Below are positions 24,586-33,180 of a stretch of 53,534 nt of DNA, piece by piece. Made by a program: the position numbers and the translations under genes. A model generated the notes under the pieces. It saw nothing but the letters and a program-made list of their open reading frames with translations, ran no database searches and had not been told where the DNA came from. The DNA is from Poseidonocella sp. HB161398. Lineage in GTDB: Bacteria > Pseudomonadota > Alphaproteobacteria > Rhodobacterales > Rhodobacteraceae. How positions within the stretch are numbered: position 1 is the first letter of the stretch; each line of letters starts with the position of its first letter. The stretch spans positions 1 through 53,534 of the forward strand of contig NZ_VATA01000045.1 in assembly GCF_005870025.1 (NCBI RefSeq), given 5' to 3'.

Positions 24586-25614
24586 TCAGCCGCGGCCGAG
24601 CGCGCCCGACAGGAAGCTTTCCAGCGAGGTGGTCAGGTCCTCGGAGAGGTAGCCGCCCTCCTGCACCAGCACGGTCGGATAGCCCGCCGCGGCGATCATC
24701 TTCCCGGCCTCGCGGAACCCGTCCCAGCTGATCTTCATGCCTGCCAGCGGGTCGTTCTCGTGCGCGTCGAGCCCGAGCGGCACGACCAGCGCGCCGGGGG
24801 CGAACGCCGCGATCCGCGCCAGCCCGGTCTCGATCGCCGCCAGCCAGGCGTCGTCGGTCGTGGTCCGGGGCAGCGGGATGTTGAGGTTGAAGCCCTCGCC
24901 CGCGCCCTCGCCGGTTTCATGGGCGTAGCCGACGAAGAACGGGTAGTAGCTCGCCGGATCGGCATGGATCGAGACGGTCTGCACATCGGCGCGGCCGTAG
25001 AAGACGCCCTGCGTGCCGTTGCCGTGATGGACGTCGATATCCAGCGTGGCGACCCGGGCATGGCGCGTCCTCAGCCGCTCGACCGCGATGGCGGAGACAT
25101 TCATCAGGCAGTGCCCGGCGGCGGTGTCGGCGGTCGAGTGGTGCCCCGGCGGGCGGGTCAGCGCATAGGCCATGGGATCGCCGGCCAGAACGGCCCCGGC
25201 CGCGGCCACGGCGCAATCGGCGGCGCGGCGCGTCGCCTGCCAGGAACCCGGCCCGATCGGCGCCGAGGTATCGCCCATGTGCCAGCCCGCGCGGCCGACG
25301 ATGCTGTCCCGCGGATAGGTCGAGCCTGCCTTCTGGGCGAAGACGTTCGGCACCACTTCGGGCCCGCAATTCGGCAGTTTCTGCCATTCGTCCCAGGCAT
25401 GTTCGAGGAAATCGAGGAAATCGGCCGTGTGCACTGCCTCGAGCGCGGCGCGCGGCGCCTCGGGCGGGGTTTCGGTCGCCAGGCCCAGCCGGTCCAGCCC
25501 GGCCAGGAGCAGCCGCGCGCGCTCCGCCTGTTCGGCATTGTGCAGCAGCCTGCCATGGGTCAGGCGGAACTGCGGGTCATGGGCCTCTGTTTCGGGGGCG
25601 TAGAAGCACTTCAT
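24586..25614 (-). CDS. Acetylpolyamine amidohydrolase (histone deacetylase superfamily)
   Basis: This 342-residue Zn-dependent deacetylase has His158-His159 in RPPGHHSTAD, zinc ligands Asp194 and His196 in LDIDVHHGNG, a third Asp in LGLDAHENDPLAG, and the transition-state Tyr in QEGGYLSE. His158/His159 match the numbering of the characterised Mycoplana acetylpolyamine amidohydrolase, which supports the ATG at 25614. A GTG at 25623, overlapping the GntR stop, would add only three residues. The enzyme should remove acetyl groups from acetylated putrescine, cadaverine or spermidine, yielding free amines for the aminotransferase next door. It is co-transcribed after the GntR gene. Confidence 0.88.
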   Translation of the reverse strand: MKCFYAPETEAHDPQFRLTHGRLLHNAEQAERARLLLAGLDRLGLATETPPEAPRAALEAVHTADFLDFLEHAWDEWQKLPNCGPEVVPNVFAQKAGSTYPRDSIVGRAGWHMGDTSAPIGPGSWQATRRAADCAVAAAGAVLAGDPMAYALTRPPGHHSTADTAAGHCLMNVSAIAVERLRTRHARVATLDIDVHHGNGTQGVFYGRADVQTVSIHADPASYYPFFVGYAHETGEGAGEGFNLNIPLPRTTTDDAWLAAIETGLARIAAFAPGALVVPLGLDAHENDPLAGMKISWDGFREAGKMIAAAGYPTVLVQEGGYLSEDLTTSLESFLSGALGRG

Positions 25615-25619
25615 CTTGG

Positions 25620-26309
25620 TCACTCTTCAAGCAGGCGGAATTGCTGGGTGACGAGGCGGCGCGCCTCGCCGATATGGTATTCGATGGCCGAGCGCGTGGC
25701 GGTCTCGTCGCGGGCGCGCAGGGCGTCGAGGATCGGGACATGCGTGTCGGCAATCCATTGCGGGTCGCCGTAGAGCCGGCCGATCACCATGACGCAGAGC
25801 TCGGTCTCCTTGGCGAGCTGGTCGAAGATCGCCGAGAAGCGCGGATTGCCCGAGGCGGCGATCATCCGGCGGTGGAACTCCATGTCCGCCTCCATCTGGG
25901 TCAGCATGTCGACCTCGTCGGAAGACACCCGGCGCAGCTCGCCGATCTGGTCGTCGAGCGTCTCCAGCGCCGCATCGGGCGCCTCGCGCACCACGCGCAG
26001 CGCGGCCGAGACCTCGATCACGATGCGCAGCTCGTAGAGATCGTCGAGCTCGCGGGCCGAGATCTTGCGCACGAAGAAGCCGCGATTCGGCTGGTAGTCG
26101 ACCAGTCCCGAGCTTTCCAGCAGCCGCGCCGCTTCGCGCACCGGCGCGCGGCTGACTCCCAGATCGCGGGCGATGACCGATTCGGAAAGCCGCGATCCCG
26201 GCTTCAGCTTGCCGCGGATGATCGCCTCGCCCAGCAGATTGGCAACGCGGTCGACCAGGCCGTCGCGGCCCAGAGGCGAGAAATGTGCAGGGGAATCGGG
26301 CTTGTCCAT
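25620..26309 (-). CDS. GntR-family regulator (FadR subfamily)
   Basis: This 229-residue protein has a winged helix-turn-helix (residues about 17-85: LGEAIIRGKLKPGSRLSES, IARDLGVSRAPVREAARLLES, GFFVRKIS). An all-helical FCD effector domain follows with the usual metal-ligand residues (MEADMEFHRRMIAASGNPR, then the later THVPILDAL and EYHIGEA). It is the first gene of gntR-acetylpolyamine amidohydrolase and is divergent from the aldolase/ABC operon. A perfect palindrome in the divergent gap is its likely operator. Confidence 0.9.
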   Translation of the reverse strand: MDKPDSPAHFSPLGRDGLVDRVANLLGEAIIRGKLKPGSRLSESVIARDLGVSRAPVREAARLLESSGLVDYQPNRGFFVRKISARELDDLYELRIVIEVSAALRVVREAPDAALETLDDQIGELRRVSSDEVDMLTQMEADMEFHRRMIAASGNPRFSAIFDQLAKETELCVMVIGRLYGDPQWIADTHVPILDALRARDETATRSAIEYHIGEARRLVTQQFRLLEE

Positions 26310-26354
26310 AGGCTCTTCTGTCCGGAAAGATCGGCAAGACGCTAACTGTCCTGA

Positions 26355-26369
26355 TGTCGACTGTCGACA
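26355..26369. promoter_or_regulatory. Perfect palindrome TGTCGAC-T-GTCGACA: likely GntR operator
   Basis: This 15-base palindrome (7+1+7) lies between the divergent GntR gene (start 26309) and aldolase gene (start 26429). Its left part, extended to CCTGATGTCGAC, recurs before the aminotransferase. FadR-type GntR proteins bind short palindromes of this size in divergent gaps, usually as repressors released by a metabolite. Confidence 0.65.
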
Positions 26370-26374
26370 ATTTC

Positions 26375-26388
26375 TTGACATAGATCAA
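26375..26388. promoter_or_regulatory. FNR/FixK-type box TTGAC-N4-ATCAA
   Basis: TTGAC-ATAG-ATCAA matches the alphaproteobacterial FNR/FnrL/FixK consensus with one half-site base varied. It begins 5 bases after the GntR palindrome. Its centre is 72 bases from the GntR start codon and 47 from the aldolase start codon. The first distance is compatible with class II activation of the gntR side. Orientation of action is unresolved. Confidence 0.55.
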
Positions 26389-26428
26389 GGAGCGGTTTCT
26401 GTTCAGGCTCGTGACAGAGGAGTTTCCG

Positions 26429-27196
26429 ATGCCCGACGGCATGACCGACCCGATCGCCGCGCTGCGCCGCGACCTTGCCGCCGCCTACCGGCTGATTGCC
26501 CTGATGGGGATGGATGACGGCATCTACACCCATATCTCCGCCCGCCTGCCCGACGGGCCGGACGGGCAGAAGCGGTTCCTGCTGAACCCCTACGGGCTGC
26601 GCTTCGACGAGGTGACCGCCTCGAACCTGGTGACGATCGACGAGACCGGCGCGGTGATCGAGGATCCCTATGGCGCCGGGGTGAATGCCGCGGGCTTCAC
26701 CATCCATTCCGCCGTGCACATGGCGCGCCATGACGCGGTCTGCGTGCTGCATACCCATACCGTGGCGGGCGTCGCCGTCAGCTCGGTGAAAGAGGGGCTT
26801 CTGTCCCTCAACCAGTGGTCCGCGCAGTTCCACGACCGCATCGCCTTCCACGACTACGAGGGCATCGCGCTGGATCTGGCCGAGCGCGAGCGCATCGTGG
26901 CCGACCTGGGCGACCGCTCGGTGATGCTGCTGCGCAACCACGGCACGCTGCTGCTGGGCCGCTCGGTCGCCGAGGCGGTGAAGTACGCGATCAATCTCGA
27001 ACGCTCCTGCAAGGCGCAGGTGGCGGCGCTGTCGATGGGGCTGAGCCCCGTGGTGCTGCCCGGCGAGGTGGCCGAGCATACCGCCCGGCAATACGCCCGC
27101 ATGTACGACAAGATGGAGCTGGAAGGCGTGGCCGATCCGGAATGGGCGGCCATCCTGCGCAAGGTCGAGGCCGAAGCGCCCGATTTCGCCGCGTGA
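26429..27196 (+). CDS. Class II aldolase/adducin-family protein
   Basis: The 255-residue protein has the metal-binding His pair (His108, His110 in CVLHTHTVAG) and a third His in LLRNHGTLLLG, plus the LNPYGLRFDEV segment. Aligned with fuculose-phosphate aldolase, the catalytic Glu position is a Gly (AAGFTIH), as in the adducin-like branch. Classical aldolase activity is therefore doubtful; decarboxylase or other metal chemistry is possible. I chose the ATG at 26429 for its gaggag site 6 bases upstream; a GTG at 26411 is in frame. It heads the operon with the ABC importer, 56 bases upstream of the binding-protein gene. Confidence 0.82.
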   Translation: MPDGMTDPIAALRRDLAAAYRLIALMGMDDGIYTHISARLPDGPDGQKRFLLNPYGLRFDEVTASNLVTIDETGAVIEDPYGAGVNAAGFTIHSAVHMARHDAVCVLHTHTVAGVAVSSVKEGLLSLNQWSAQFHDRIAFHDYEGIALDLAERERIVADLGDRSVMLLRNHGTLLLGRSVAEAVKYAINLERSCKAQVAALSMGLSPVVLPGEVAEHTARQYARMYDKMELEGVADPEWAAILRKVEAEAPDFAA

Positions 27197-27252
27197 CACG
27201 ATCCCGGGCCAACCGGGACGGCACTTGAACACGAAAACCGACAGGGAATCCC

Positions 27253-28800
27253 ATGCAATATCTCAAAGCGACGACCTTTCTCATCGCCGCCGCCTTCGCC
27301 GGCCATGCCTTCGCCCAGGAGGCCGGCGGACGGCTCGACATCGTGGTGCAGCCCGAACCGCCGGGGCTGATGCTGGGGCTGGTGCAGAACGGCCCGACCC
27401 AGCTGGTGGCGGGCGACATCTACGAGGGGCTGCTGCGCTACACGACCGACCTGGAGCCGGAGCCGGGCCTGGCGGAAAGCTGGGAGATCTCCGAGGACGG
27501 GCTGACCTACACCTTCCATCTGCACGAGGGCGTCAAATGGCATGACGGCGAGCCCTTCACCGCCGAGGACGTGGTCTTCTCCGCCGATGTCTTCCTGCGC
27601 GAGACCCATGCCCGGCTGCGCGCCTCGCTGGCCTATGTCGACACGATCACCGCGCCGGACGACCTGACGGTGGTGTTCAAGCTGAAGGAGCCCTTCGGCC
27701 CCTTCATCTCGGTCTTCGAGGTCGGCACCATGCCGATGATCCCGAAGCACATCTACGAGGGCACCGACTACGCCACCAACGAGATGAACGCGACGCCGAT
27801 CGGCACCGGCCCGTTCAAGTTCGAGGCCTGGGAGAAGGGCAGCTACATCCACCTGGTCAAGAACGAGGACTACTATGTCGACGGGCTGCCCTATCTCGAC
27901 GAGGTCTACTACCGGGTGATCCCCGACGCGGCCTCGCGCGCGGTGGCCTTCGAGACCGGCGAGGTCGACGTGCTGCCCGGCGGCTCGGTCGAGAACTGGG
28001 ATGTGGCGCGGCTGACGGAGATGGACGGGGTCTGCTCCACCGGCTCGGGCTGGGAATTCTTCGCGCCGCTGGCCTGGATGTGGCTGAACAACCGCGAGGG
28101 GCCGACCTCGGACGTGCGCTTCCGCCAGGCGATCATGTACGCGATGGACCGCGAATTCGTCCGCGACGTGGTCTGGAACGGCTTCGGCAAGATCCCGACC
28201 GGACCGGTGGCCTCGGCGACGAACTTCTACTCGGACGACGTCACGCAGTACGACTACGACCCGGACAAGGCCAAGGCGCTGCTCGAGGAGATGGGCTATG
28301 ACGGCGAGACCGTCCGCGTGCTGCCCTTGCCCTATGGCGAGACTTGGCAACGCTGGGCCGAGGCGGTGCGCCAGAACCTCTCGGAGGTCGGCATCAATGT
28401 CGAGATCGACTCGACCGACGTGGCGGGCTGGAACGAGAAGACGTCCCAGTGGGACTACGACATGGCCTTCACCTATCTCTACCAGTATGGCGATCCGGCC
28501 CTGGGCGTGTCGCGCAACTACACCGCCGACCGCATCCAGAAGGGCAGCCCCTGGAACAATGTCGAGGGCTACGAGAACCCCGGGCTCGACGCGAAATGGG
28601 CTGCGGCCGCGACCATGACCGACGCGGCGGAGCGCCAGGCGGCCTATGACGAGATCCAGAAGGAGATCGTCGACGACGTGCCGGTGGCCTGGCTGCTGGA
28701 GCTGGAATTCCCGACCATCTACCGCTGCAATGTCCATGACCTGGTCACGACTGGCATCGGCCTGAATGACGGCATCCGCAACGCCTGGATCGAACAGTAA
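27253..28800 (+). CDS. Peptide/nickel-type ABC substrate-binding protein (SBP_bac_5)
   Basis: This 515-residue periplasmic protein has a signal peptide (MQYLKATTFLIAAAFAGHAFA, cleavage near residue 21). SBP family 5 features follow: GDIYEGLLRYTTDLEPEPGLAESW, HEGVKWHDGEPFTAEDV, the NATPIGTGPFKFEAW core and KNEDYYVDGLPYLDEV. Known members bind peptides, opines, glutathione, nickel chelates or sugars. Downstream dehydrogenase and amidase genes suggest an amide-containing ligand, though this is inference. It has a ribosome binding site (cagggaatccc) and is followed by a stable intercistronic hairpin. Confidence 0.9.
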   Translation: MQYLKATTFLIAAAFAGHAFAQEAGGRLDIVVQPEPPGLMLGLVQNGPTQLVAGDIYEGLLRYTTDLEPEPGLAESWEISEDGLTYTFHLHEGVKWHDGEPFTAEDVVFSADVFLRETHARLRASLAYVDTITAPDDLTVVFKLKEPFGPFISVFEVGTMPMIPKHIYEGTDYATNEMNATPIGTGPFKFEAWEKGSYIHLVKNEDYYVDGLPYLDEVYYRVIPDAASRAVAFETGEVDVLPGGSVENWDVARLTEMDGVCSTGSGWEFFAPLAWMWLNNREGPTSDVRFRQAIMYAMDREFVRDVVWNGFGKIPTGPVASATNFYSDDVTQYDYDPDKAKALLEEMGYDGETVRVLPLPYGETWQRWAEAVRQNLSEVGINVEIDSTDVAGWNEKTSQWDYDMAFTYLYQYGDPALGVSRNYTADRIQKGSPWNNVEGYENPGLDAKWAAAATMTDAAERQAAYDEIQKEIVDDVPVAWLLELEFPTIYRCNVHDLVTTGIGLNDGIRNAWIEQ

Positions 28801-28809
28801 CCTGTCCCG

Positions 28810-28829
28810 CCGGTCCCTCCGGGGACCGG
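28810..28829. repeat. Intercistronic hairpin after the ABC binding-protein gene
   Basis: CCGGTCCC (28810-28817) pairs with GGGACCGG (28822-28829) around a TCCG loop, 10 bases after the binding-protein stop and before the permease ribosome binding site. It should favour binding-protein mRNA over the downstream part, like the hairpin after tctC. Confidence 0.7.
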
Positions 28830-28848
28830 CCCCCGACCGGAGGCCCCC

Positions 28849-29826
28849 ATGGCCGTGCTCGCCCCCATCCTCGGGCGGCTGGTCAAGGCGCTGATCACGC
28901 TCCTTGCCATCGCCGTCCTGAATTTCTTCCTGATCCATGCCGCGCCGGGCGATCCGGCCGTTGTCCTGGCCGGCGAGGCCGGTGCCGCCGACGAGCAGAT
29001 GATCGCCCAGCTGCGCGAGCGCTTCGGCCTCGACCAGCCGTTCCATGTCCAGCTCGGTTCCTATGTCTGGAACATCGTGCGGCTGGATTTCGGCTATTCC
29101 TTCCGCCAGGGCGCGCCTGTCCTGGACCTGATCCTGGAACGCTTGCCCGCCACGCTGATCCTGACGCTGACCGCCTTCGTCATCTCGCTGACGCTGGGCA
29201 TCGCGCTCGGCGTCGCCGCCTCGGCGCGGGTCGGCAAGGCCTCGGACAGCGTCCTGACGACGCTGGCGCTGCTGTTCTACGCGACGCCGCTCTACTGGGC
29301 GGCGCTGATGGCGGTGCTGGTCTTCTCGGTGGAGCTCGGCTGGCTGCCCGGCTTCGGCTATGAAACCGTGGGGGCCGGCTATTCCGGGCTGGCGCGGATC
29401 TGGGACGTGATCAAGCACCTGATCCTGCCCGCCTCGACGCTCGGCCTCTTCTTCATGGCGGTCTACATGCGCATGACGCGCGCCTCGATGCTCGAAGTCG
29501 CGCAGATGGATTTCGTCAAGACCGCCCGCGCCAAGGGCCTCAGCGGTCCGGTGATCCGCCGCCGCCACATCCTGCGGAACGCGATCCTGCCCGTGGTGAC
29601 GCTGGCGGGCCTCCAGGCGGGGCAGCTGGTCGGCGGTGCCGTGCTGACCGAGACGGTCTTTGCCTGGCCGGGCATCGGGCGGCTGATGTTCGAGAGCCTC
29701 GCCGCGCGCGACTACAACACCATTCTCGGCGTCTTCCTCGTCTCGGCCGCCATGGTCATCGTCTTCAACATCCTGACCGACCTTGTCTACCGGCTGGTCG
29801 ATCCCCGCATCGGAGCCCGCGCATGA
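28849..29826 (+). CDS. ABC transporter permease, DppB/OppB type
   Basis: This 325-residue inner-membrane protein has about six helices. It begins with the typical RLVKALITLLAIAVLNFFLI helix and ends LVYRLVDPRIGA. The EAA-loop for ATPase docking reads DFVKTARAKGLSGPVIRRRH. The LTETVFAWPGIGRL motif is characteristic of DppB-type subunits. It overlaps the next permease gene by ATGA, giving a fixed stoichiometry. A ccggagg site precedes the start. Confidence 0.92.
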   Translation: MAVLAPILGRLVKALITLLAIAVLNFFLIHAAPGDPAVVLAGEAGAADEQMIAQLRERFGLDQPFHVQLGSYVWNIVRLDFGYSFRQGAPVLDLILERLPATLILTLTAFVISLTLGIALGVAASARVGKASDSVLTTLALLFYATPLYWAALMAVLVFSVELGWLPGFGYETVGAGYSGLARIWDVIKHLILPASTLGLFFMAVYMRMTRASMLEVAQMDFVKTARAKGLSGPVIRRRHILRNAILPVVTLAGLQAGQLVGGAVLTETVFAWPGIGRLMFESLAARDYNTILGVFLVSAAMVIVFNILTDLVYRLVDPRIGARA

Positions 29827-30656
29827 TCCGCCGCTTCGCCTCCAACAAGGGCGCCGTGATCGGCGTCCTCATCCTCCTGATCGTCATCGGCCTCGCGCTC
29901 TCGGCGGACCTGCTCTTCCCGCGCGGTCCCTGGGCGATGGTGCAGCGGCCCTTCCTAGTGCCCTTCACGATGGACGGCTTTCCGCTGGGCACCGACACGC
30001 TGGGCCGCGACGTTGCCGCCGGCCTCGTCCATGGTGCGCGGGTTTCGCTGCTCGTCGGGCTCGTCTCCACCATCGTGGCGCTGGCCATCGGCGTGCCCTT
30101 GGGCGCCGTCGCGGGCTTCTACGGCGGCTGGGCGGACGAGGGCGCGATGCGCTTCACCGAGTTTTTCCAGACCATCCCCAACTTCGCGCTGGCCATCGTG
30201 CTGGTGGCGATCCTGGAGCCGACGCTGACCTCGATCACGCTGGCCATCGCGATCGTCTCCTGGCCGCCCGTCGCCCGTCTGGTCCGGGCCGAGGTCATGG
30301 CGGTGAAAAGCCGCGAATATGTCGATGCCGCGCGGCTGGCCGGGCTGTCGAATATCCGCATCCTGACCGGCGAGGTGCTGCCCAACACCGTCTCGCCGAT
30401 CATCGTCATGGCGTCCCTGATGGTCGCCACCGCGATCCTGCTGGAAAGCTCGCTGTCCTTCCTCGGCCTCGGCGATCCGAACGCGATGAGCTGGGGCTAC
30501 ATGATCGGCGCGGCGCGCACCGTGATCCGTTCCGCCTGGTGGCTGTCCTTCTTCCCCGGCGTCGCGATCCTCGTCACCGTGCTGGCGCTGAACCTGATCG
30601 GCGAGGGGCTGAACGACGCGCTGAACCCGCATCTGAGCCGGAAGGGAACCGCATGA
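29823..30656 (+). CDS. ABC transporter permease, DppC/OppC type
   Basis: This 277-residue protein has about six helices. It shows FPLGTDTLGRDVAAGLVHGARVS, the EAA loop EYVDAARLAGLSNIRILTGEVLPN and the family's SSLSFLGLGDPNAMSWGYMI. It forms the translocation channel with the DppB-type subunit. ATGA overlaps on both sides (29823-29826 and 30653-30656) couple it to its partner permease and to the ATPase gene. Confidence 0.92.
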   Translation: MIRRFASNKGAVIGVLILLIVIGLALSADLLFPRGPWAMVQRPFLVPFTMDGFPLGTDTLGRDVAAGLVHGARVSLLVGLVSTIVALAIGVPLGAVAGFYGGWADEGAMRFTEFFQTIPNFALAIVLVAILEPTLTSITLAIAIVSWPPVARLVRAEVMAVKSREYVDAARLAGLSNIRILTGEVLPNTVSPIIVMASLMVATAILLESSLSFLGLGDPNAMSWGYMIGAARTVIRSAWWLSFFPGVAILVTVLALNLIGEGLNDALNPHLSRKGTA

Positions 30657-32278
30657 GGACCGTGCTGTCGATCCAGGACCTGTCCATCGCCCTGCCGAAG
30701 GGCGCGGACCGGCCCCATGCCGTCGCGGGCATCTCCATGACGATCGCCGAGGGCGAGATCCTGTGTGTCGTGGGCGAGAGCGGCTCCGGCAAGTCGATGA
30801 CCGCCAATGCGCTGATGGGGCTCTTGCCGCCGGGCGTGACCGTCGACGGCGGCCGGGCGGTCTTCGACGGGCAGGACGTGCTGTCCCTGCCCGAGACCGA
30901 GCGGCAGAAGCTCCGCGGTTCGCGCATCGCGATGATCTTCCAGGAGCCGATGACCGCGCTCAACCCGCTGATGCGGATCGGCGAGCAGATCGCCGAGGTC
31001 TTCGCCGCCCATGGCATGTACGGCCCGACCGAGCGCGAGAAGCGCGCGCTGTCGCTGGTCACCGAGGTCGGCCTGCCCGACCCGGCCAAGATCATGCGCG
31101 CCTATCCGTTCCAGCTCTCCGGCGGGCAGCGGCAGCGGGCGATGATCGCCATGGCGCTGGCGCTGGAGCCGGAGCTGTTGATCGCCGACGAGCCGACCAC
31201 CGCGCTCGACGTGACGACGCAGGCGCAGATCCTCGAGCTGATCCTGGACCTGCGCCGCCGCCGCGGCATGGGGGTGATGTTCATCACCCATGATTTCGGC
31301 GTGGTGGCCGAGATCGCCGACAAGGTGATCGTGATGGAGAAGGGCATCGCGGTGGAGCAGGGCACCGCGGCTGCAGTGCTGGAGCATCCGCAGCACGCCT
31401 ATACCCGCCGCCTGCTCGACGCGATCCCCACCGGGCGGCTGCCGCAGGCGCGCAAGCTGGAGCACGCGCCGGTGCTGGAGCTGAAGGGCCTGCGCAAGGT
31501 CTACCGCACCGGCGGCGGCCTCTTCCGCGAGGCGCGCGAGGTGCGCGCGGTCGACGATGTCTCCCTGACCATCGCCCGCGGCGAGGTGCTGGGGCTGGTC
31601 GGCGAAAGCGGCTCGGGCAAGTCGACGCTGGGACGCACGGTGGTGCGGCTGGTCACGCCCGATGCCGGGCAGGTGCTGGTCGGCGGCACCGATCTGGCGG
31701 CGCTGTCCGAGGAAGAGCTGCGCCGGTCCCGCAACAAGGTGCAGATGGTCTTCCAGGACCCCTATGCCTCGCTGAACCCGCGCCACCGCATCCTGCGCGC
31801 GCTGACCGCCGGGCCTGTCGCAATGGGCAAGCCGAAGGCCGGGGCCGAGGCGAAGGCGCGCGAGCTGCTGGAAATCGTCGGTCTCGGCGCGGAGGCGGCC
31901 AACCGCTTCCCGCATGAATTCTCCGGCGGCCAGCGGCAGCGGATCGGCATCGCCCGGGCACTGGCCATGGAGCCCGAGCTGATCGTCGCGGACGAGGCGG
32001 TCTCGGCGCTCGACGTGTCGATCCAGGCGCAGGTGCTCGACCTCCTGCGCGACCTGCGCGCGCGGCTGGGGCTGTCGATCCTCTTCATCACCCATGACCT
32101 GCGCGTCGCCGCGCAGCTCTGCGACCGGATCGCGGTGATGCAGAAGGGCCGGCTGGTGGAGATCGGCGGCGTCCATGACATTTTCCTTTCGCCGCAAGAG
32201 GCTTATACCCGGGACTTGCTGGCGGCCGTGCCGGGCGCGGACTGGGCGGCGGAGAACAGGACAAGAGGGGTCTCATGA
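30653..32278 (+). CDS. Fused two-domain ABC ATPase (DppD-DppF type)
   Basis: This 541-residue protein contains two complete ATPase domains in one chain. The first (about residues 1-265) has Walker A GESGSGKS, signature LSGGQRQR and Walker B LLIADEPT. The second (about 270-535) has Walker A GESGSGKS, signature FSGGQRQR and Walker B LIVADEAV. Both have the oligopeptide C-terminal tail region ([25 protein letters not shown]). The fused arrangement replaces separate dppD and dppF genes. It is coupled by ATGA overlaps to the permease upstream and the dehydrogenase downstream. Confidence 0.92.
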   Translation: MRTVLSIQDLSIALPKGADRPHAVAGISMTIAEGEILCVVGESGSGKSMTANALMGLLPPGVTVDGGRAVFDGQDVLSLPETERQKLRGSRIAMIFQEPMTALNPLMRIGEQIAEVFAAHGMYGPTEREKRALSLVTEVGLPDPAKIMRAYPFQLSGGQRQRAMIAMALALEPELLIADEPTTALDVTTQAQILELILDLRRRRGMGVMFITHDFGVVAEIADKVIVMEKGIAVEQGTAAAVLEHPQHAYTRRLLDAIPTGRLPQARKLEHAPVLELKGLRKVYRTGGGLFREAREVRAVDDVSLTIARGEVLGLVGESGSGKSTLGRTVVRLVTPDAGQVLVGGTDLAALSEEELRRSRNKVQMVFQDPYASLNPRHRILRALTAGPVAMGKPKAGAEAKARELLEIVGLGAEAANRFPHEFSGGQRQRIGIARALAMEPELIVADEAVSALDVSIQAQVLDLLRDLRARLGLSILFITHDLRVAAQLCDRIAVMQKGRLVEIGGVHDIFLSPQEAYTRDLLAAVPGADWAAENRTRGVS

Positions 32279-33180
32279 TCGGCGTAGTGAATAGTCAGGG
32301 GTTCGACATCCTCGATTTCCACGGCAAGGCCTTCGCGGAGCACGCGCCGGAGCTGACGCTCCTGCGGCCCGAGGAGGTCACGGATCCGGCGGCAGTGGAA
32401 TTCGTCATCACCTTCCGCCCGCCGGAGGACTGCTTTGCCCCCTATCCCAACTTGAAGGCGGCGATTTCCTCGGCTGCCGGGGTGGACGGCATCCTCGCCT
32501 GTCCTTCGCTGCCCGCGGGCATTCCCGTCCTCCGGGTCGAGGATCCGGACCAGGCCCGGCAGATGGCGGCCTTCGCGATCTTCCACGTGCTCTGGCACCA
32601 CCGCCGGATGGATCTGCATCTGGAGGACCAGGCGGCGGAGCGCTGGAACCGTCCGGCCCATGGCCGCAGCCCCGAGACCCGCCGGGTCGGCATCATGGGC
32701 TACGGAAATATGGGCCGCGAAATCGCCAGGGCCTTGGCCGCGCTCGGCTATCCGGTCGCGGTGCTGGCGCGCCGCCCGGTCGCGGCCGAGCCGGGGGTGG
32801 AGGTCATGCTCGACCGCGCGGCCTTCCTGGCGCGGACCGACATCCTGATCAATGTCCTGCCGCTGACCGACGAGACCCGCGGCTGCATCGACGCCGCGAT
32901 GCTGGCGGCGCTGCCCGAGGGCGCGGCGCTGGTGCAGATCGGCCGCGGCGAGCAGCTCGACGAGGCGGCGCTGCTGGCCGCGCTCGACAGCGGGCACCTG
33001 GCGGGGGCGTCGCTCGATGTCTTCGCGGTGGAGCCGCTGCCCCGGGGCCATCCGTTCTGGCAGCATCCCCGGGTGCTCGTCACCCCGCACACGGCCAGCG
33101 CGCCGGAATCGAAGAATGTCGCGCTTTCGATCAGTCGCAGCCTCGCGGCGCTGCGCGACAGCCTGAAGGACACCGCATGA
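32275..33180 (+). CDS. D-isomer 2-hydroxyacid dehydrogenase (GhrA-like)
   Basis: The 301-residue enzyme has the NAD(P) motif GYGNMG (142-147) and the catalytic trio Arg224 (QIGRGEQLDE), Glu253 (DVFAVEPL) and His272 (VTPHTAS). ARRP after the second strand suggests NADPH. GhrA-type enzymes reduce glyoxylate and hydroxypyruvate. Here it is embedded in a transporter operon with ATGA overlaps on both sides, so it probably acts on a 2-keto or 2-hydroxy acid released from the imported compound. Confidence 0.87.
   Translation: MIGVVNSQGFDILDFHGKAFAEHAPELTLLRPEEVTDPAAVEFVITFRPPEDCFAPYPNLKAAISSAAGVDGILACPSLPAGIPVLRVEDPDQARQMAAFAIFHVLWHHRRMDLHLEDQAAERWNRPAHGRSPETRRVGIMGYGNMGREIARALAALGYPVAVLARRPVAAEPGVEVMLDRAAFLARTDILINVLPLTDETRGCIDAAMLAALPEGAALVQIGRGEQLDEAALLAALDSGHLAGASLDVFAVEPLPRGHPFWQHPRVLVTPHTASAPESKNVALSISRSLAALRDSLKDTA

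Noticed and set aside
26854-29568. Minus-strand open frame of about 900 codons opposite the aldolase and ABC genes
   Set aside because: Composition is typical of a shadow frame, with no motif or ribosome binding site. Plus-strand genes are unambiguous.
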